Shown: piece after piece, positions 23,345 to 25,896 of the stretch
How the letters are laid out: every line of letters begins with the position of its first letter
How positions within the stretch are numbered: the first letter of the stretch is position 1
Assembly: GCA_937957685.1 (NCBI GenBank)
Contig: CALGAO010000069.1
Coordinates: forward strand, 1 to 25,896
Origin: an uncultured Paenibacillaceae bacterium
GTDB taxonomy: Bacteria; Bacillota; Bacilli; Paenibacillales; DA-C8
DNA: 25,896 nucleotides
Reading direction: 5' to 3'
The notes under the pieces: model-generated
The model's database searches: none
What the model saw: only the letters and a program-made list of their open reading frames with translations
What the model was told of the DNA's origin: nothing
Position numbers and translations under genes: made by a program

Positions 23345-24226
23345 TTACCAGCCACGTTCCTGCATGCGCTCAGAAGCATGCAGCTTGGAGATCTCTATGC
23401 CCTTCATCGGCGTTCCCAGATTTTTGGACAACTCCACGATCAATCCGTAATCTTCATAGTGGGTCGTCGCCTGGACGATCGCTCTTGCGAACTTCTCCGG
23501 ATTGTCCGACTTGAAGATGCCGGAGCCTACGAACACCCCGTCAGCGCCGAGATGCATCATGAGTGCCGCATCGGCTGGCGTCGCCACGCCGCCCGCTGCG
23601 AAATTGACGACCGGCAGCCTGCCGGTCTCATGCACCTGCAGCAACAGCTCGTAAGGTGCGCCGAGGTTCTTGGCCTCCGCCATCAGCTCGTCCCTCGACA
23701 TGTTCTGAACCTTGCGGATCTGCGACATCATGAGCCTCATATGACGGACTGCTTCCACGATGTTGCCGGTTCCGGGCTCGCCCTTCGTGCGAATCATCGA
23801 TGCGCCTTCCCCGATGCGGCGAAGCGCTTCTCCCAGATCGCGGGCGCCGCATACGAATGGCACCGTAAAGGCGTGCTTGTCGATATGGTACACTTCGTCC
23901 GCCGGCGTCAATACTTCGCTCTCATCGATGTAATCGACGCCCATCGCTTCGAGCAGCTTCGCTTCGACGAAGTGCCCGATGCGCGCCTTCGCCATCACCG
24001 GGATCGATACGGCCTTCTGAACTTCCTCGATGATTGTTGGATCGGCCATGCGCGCCACGCCGCCGGCAGCGCGAATATCAGCCGGAACTCTCTCTAATGC
24101 CATAACGGCAGATGCGCCTGCTGCTTCAGCGATCTTCGCCTGTTCAGCATTCATGACGTCCATGATGACGCCGCCTTTTTGCATCTCTGCCATGCCTCTT
24201 TTGACTCTGGTTGTTCCTGTTTCCAT
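23345..24226 (-). CDS. pdxS: Pyridoxal 5'-phosphate synthase lyase subunit PdxS
   Basis: Synthase subunit, 293 residues, a TIM-barrel that joins ribose 5-phosphate, glyceraldehyde 3-phosphate and ammonia from PdxT into pyridoxal phosphate; twelve copies form the core of the complex. Very highly conserved: GGVIMDVMNAEQAKIAE, VMAKARIGHFVEA with the first catalytic Lys (about 80), RTKGEPGTGNIVEAVRHMR with the second (about 149) and FAAGGVATPADAA at the phosphate site. Start: ATG at 24226 preceded by GGGAGG at 8 bases; an upstream in-frame start at 24247 overlaps that site. A sigma-A promoter precedes it at 24268-24296. Confidence 0.97.
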   Translation of the reverse strand: METGTTRVKRGMAEMQKGGVIMDVMNAEQAKIAEAAGASAVMALERVPADIRAAGGVARMADPTIIEEVQKAVSIPVMAKARIGHFVEAKLLEAMGVDYIDESEVLTPADEVYHIDKHAFTVPFVCGARDLGEALRRIGEGASMIRTKGEPGTGNIVEAVRHMRLMMSQIRKVQNMSRDELMAEAKNLGAPYELLLQVHETGRLPVVNFAAGGVATPADAALMMHLGADGVFVGSGIFKSDNPEKFARAIVQATTHYEDYGLIVELSKNLGTPMKGIEISKLHASERMQERGW

Positions 24227-24267
24227 CCTACTAGCCTCCCGCAACATTTCAGATAATCTAATTCATG

Positions 24268-24296
24268 ATTTTACATGAAGGCCGGATAATATACAA
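24268..24296 (-). promoter_or_regulatory. Promoter of pdxS-pdxT
   Basis: Minus strand: -35 TTGTAT (24291-24296), 17-base spacer, -10 TAAAAT (24268-24273) with TG directly before. About 40 bases of leader separate it from the pdxS ATG. No clear terminator is seen for dacA in the 107-base gap. Confidence 0.65.
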
Positions 24297-24333
24297 CCTT
24301 TTTACTAGGAATAATTTTGGTCGACCTGACAGA

Positions 24334-25737
24334 TCAGAAAATATTCAGGATGCTGTTCCAGATATCCTTGAAGAAGTTGCCGATCGCTCTGAAGAACAAC
24401 GTCAGCCAGCCCGCCTTCTCCACGTCTTCCGCCGCGACCAGATTGATGGTATGGACCACGTCCTTGCCGTATTTGACCGTCAGGGTGCCAAGCACATCCC
24501 CCTGCTTGATCGGCGCGACCAGCTGTTCCTCATCGACCGGCTCGGCCGTAATCTCCAGCACATCGTTCGTCTCTTCCTTCTTCATGATCAGCTCCAGGCC
24601 GCTCTGCGTAACGAGCGGAACCTCGAGGGACTTGCCCCGCTTGATCTTGACCGAAGGCAACTCTTCCATCTCCGTCTTCGCGGAGATCACGGTACGCCTC
24701 TCAAAGTTATTAAATCCATAGTCCAACAGCTTGCGAGTTTCCCCGAAGCGCATATCTTCATTTTCGGCTCTCATCACGACGCTGATCAGGCGCAGACCGT
24801 TCCTCACGGCTGTGCCGGTGAAGTTATAACCAGCCGAGTTGGTGTGACCGGTCTTCAGACCGTCCATGCCCTCATAGGCATACATCTTCGCCCACAGATT
24901 GCCAATCGGGATCCAGCTCTCCAGCATGCGATTCCAGTTGTCCATCAGCTCGGTTGAGGTGTCGCCTTCACGGCGATATTCCTGCGGCTTGCTGGAGAAT
25001 TCGAGAATCTCCGGATGATCTTTGAGCAAGCGCTGCGCGATCTTGGCGGCATCCCGAGCGGTCATCTGGTTGGTGCCGGAGGTATTCGGTGCGAAATCCC
25101 CGTACAGCTCGTTCGGCAGTCCGGTCGCGTTGGAGAAATGGGCGTATTCGGACAGTCCGAACTCCCTGGCCTTCTCGTTCATCATATCCACGAACAGTTC
25201 TTCCGTTCCGGCGACATATTCCGCCAGCGCTACGGAGGCGTCGTTGGCTGAGAAGATCGACATCTGGTTGAACAGGTCTCTGACCCGATATTTATGTCCT
25301 TCCGCAAGCAATTGACCGGAGCCGCCCGTCGCATCCGCTTTCTTGGAGATGACCACGATGCTGTCCCAATCAAACTTGCCTTGCGCGATTGCTTCCAGCA
25401 CAAGATACTCGGTCATCATCTTGACCATGCTGGCTGGTTCCCAAGGCTGATCGGCATTGTATTCGTAGAGGACTTGTCCGGTTTCAGCCTCAATCAGAAA
25501 TGCAGAAAAAACCTGTAATCCAAGGAAATTGTCCCCGGTGCTCGGTGTGCTCTGTCCGTCTGTGCTGCCTTGTGCCGTCTCGGTCATGCTGTTGTTCGTT
25601 TCCGTTGCGAGTGCGGTAGCTGGCTGGACGAATGCGCTAATCAACGTGTATAGCAGCAAACTCCATAGACATGCCACGATCATCATATTGCGCCACGCAT
25701 GCTGCCGAACCGATCTGTAATCTCCTTCCCTAACCAA
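24334..25737 (-). CDS. dacA: D-alanyl-D-alanine carboxypeptidase (PBP5 type)
   Basis: Low-molecular-weight penicillin-binding protein, 467 residues, which trims the terminal D-Ala from peptidoglycan stem peptides. Signal segment WRNMMIVACLWSLLLYTLIS with a likely cleavage after ATALA; a Thr/Ser-rich linker; the SxxK serine in EPASMVKMMTEY (about 103-106), SAN in SIFSANDAS (about 163-165) and KTG in DGLKTGHTNSAGYNF (about 295-297), so the active site is complete. The PBP5_C beta domain and a C-terminal amphipathic anchor (LTLFFRAIGNFFKDIWNSIL) follow. Start: TTG at 25737 preceded by GGAGAGG at 8 bases; the in-frame TTG at 25779 overlaps the promoter start point and lacks a ribosome site. Confidence 0.93.
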   Translation of the reverse strand: MVREGDYRSVRQHAWRNMMIVACLWSLLLYTLISAFVQPATALATETNNSMTETAQGSTDGQSTPSTGDNFLGLQVFSAFLIEAETGQVLYEYNADQPWEPASMVKMMTEYLVLEAIAQGKFDWDSIVVISKKADATGGSGQLLAEGHKYRVRDLFNQMSIFSANDASVALAEYVAGTEELFVDMMNEKAREFGLSEYAHFSNATGLPNELYGDFAPNTSGTNQMTARDAAKIAQRLLKDHPEILEFSSKPQEYRREGDTSTELMDNWNRMLESWIPIGNLWAKMYAYEGMDGLKTGHTNSAGYNFTGTAVRNGLRLISVVMRAENEDMRFGETRKLLDYGFNNFERRTVISAKTEMEELPSVKIKRGKSLEVPLVTQSGLELIMKKEETNDVLEITAEPVDEEQLVAPIKQGDVLGTLTVKYGKDVVHTINLVAAEDVEKAGWLTLFFRAIGNFFKDIWNSILNIF

Positions 25738-25786
25738 AGGTTTCACCTCTCCATGAATTACTGATTTTATTCTACACAATATTACA

Positions 25787-25815
25787 ATTGTAGCATACTA
25801 CAGGTTGCGGTTAAA
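25787..25815 (-). promoter_or_regulatory. Promoter of dacA
   Basis: Minus strand: -35 TTTAAC (25810-25815), 17-base spacer, -10 TACAAT (25787-25792) with TG one base upstream (extended -10). The start point would be near 25780. Confidence 0.7.
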
Positions 25816-25836
25816 TACGCCGCAATCACTCAGTTA

Positions 25837-25890
25837 AAATGTTACTAAAGAGGGATCGGTTCACTCACAACGAAATGTTACCGAAGGGAT
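25837..25890. repeat. Short imperfect direct repeat upstream of dacA
   Basis: AAATGTTAC occurs at 25837-25845 and 25873-25881, 36 bases apart. Each is followed by a purine-rich tail ending GGGAT. It lies upstream of the dacA promoter, so it could be an operator or belong to a gene beyond the window. Confidence 0.3.
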
Positions 25891-25896
25891 GTGTTT

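Overview
The window looks like a chromosomal piece of a spore-forming, GC-rich member of the Bacillales, most likely Paenibacillaceae (Paenibacillus or Cohnella-like). Three things suggest this. The right end keeps the dacA-pdxS-pdxT-serS-tRNA-Ser(UGA) order known from Bacillus. A small spore-protein gene (sspP) sits beside the tRNA. The sugar-uptake operon is of the YesM/YesN-controlled type typical of Paenibacillus. I see no insertion sequence, phage gene, integrase or CRISPR array. The organism assignment is inference.

Left region (1-6009). A two-component system resembling the heme sensor pair HssS/HssR (HssS cut by the window edge) is divergent from a two-gene DrrA/DrrB-type ABC exporter. 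The 473-base gap between them holds two matching regulatory units, one facing each way. Each is a 9-2-9 direct repeat followed after 7 bases by a -10-like hexamer. This suggests that one response regulator drives both its own operon and the exporter. Downstream is a membrane-anchored multicopper oxidase behind a strongly folded leader. Together these look like an envelope, heme or metal stress cluster.

Middle region (6100-16540). A CPBP-family membrane protease converges on a long minus-strand operon running from right to left: sugar-binding lipoprotein, two permeases, YesM-like kinase, YesN-like regulator. No ATPase is encoded, so the transporter must borrow one. Divergent from the binding-protein gene is an uncharacterised six-hairpin (alpha/alpha)6 glycosidase-like protein, and beyond it, convergent, a family 43 glycoside hydrolase. 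The divergent promoter region has an 11-base direct repeat with a 21-base period just upstream of a weak -35, as expected for an AraC-type activator. This is a small glycan-use locus of unknown substrate.

Right region (16629-25896), all on the minus strand. In transcription order: dacA (cell-wall carboxypeptidase); pdxS-pdxT (vitamin B6 synthase); serS; tRNA-Ser with its own promoter and terminator; sspP, a 48-residue gene; a lipoprotein of unknown function; hisC; glnS; and then the GH43 gene. Sigma-A-like promoters are readable for dacA, pdxS, the tRNA and hisC, and intrinsic terminators follow the tRNA and the lipoprotein gene.
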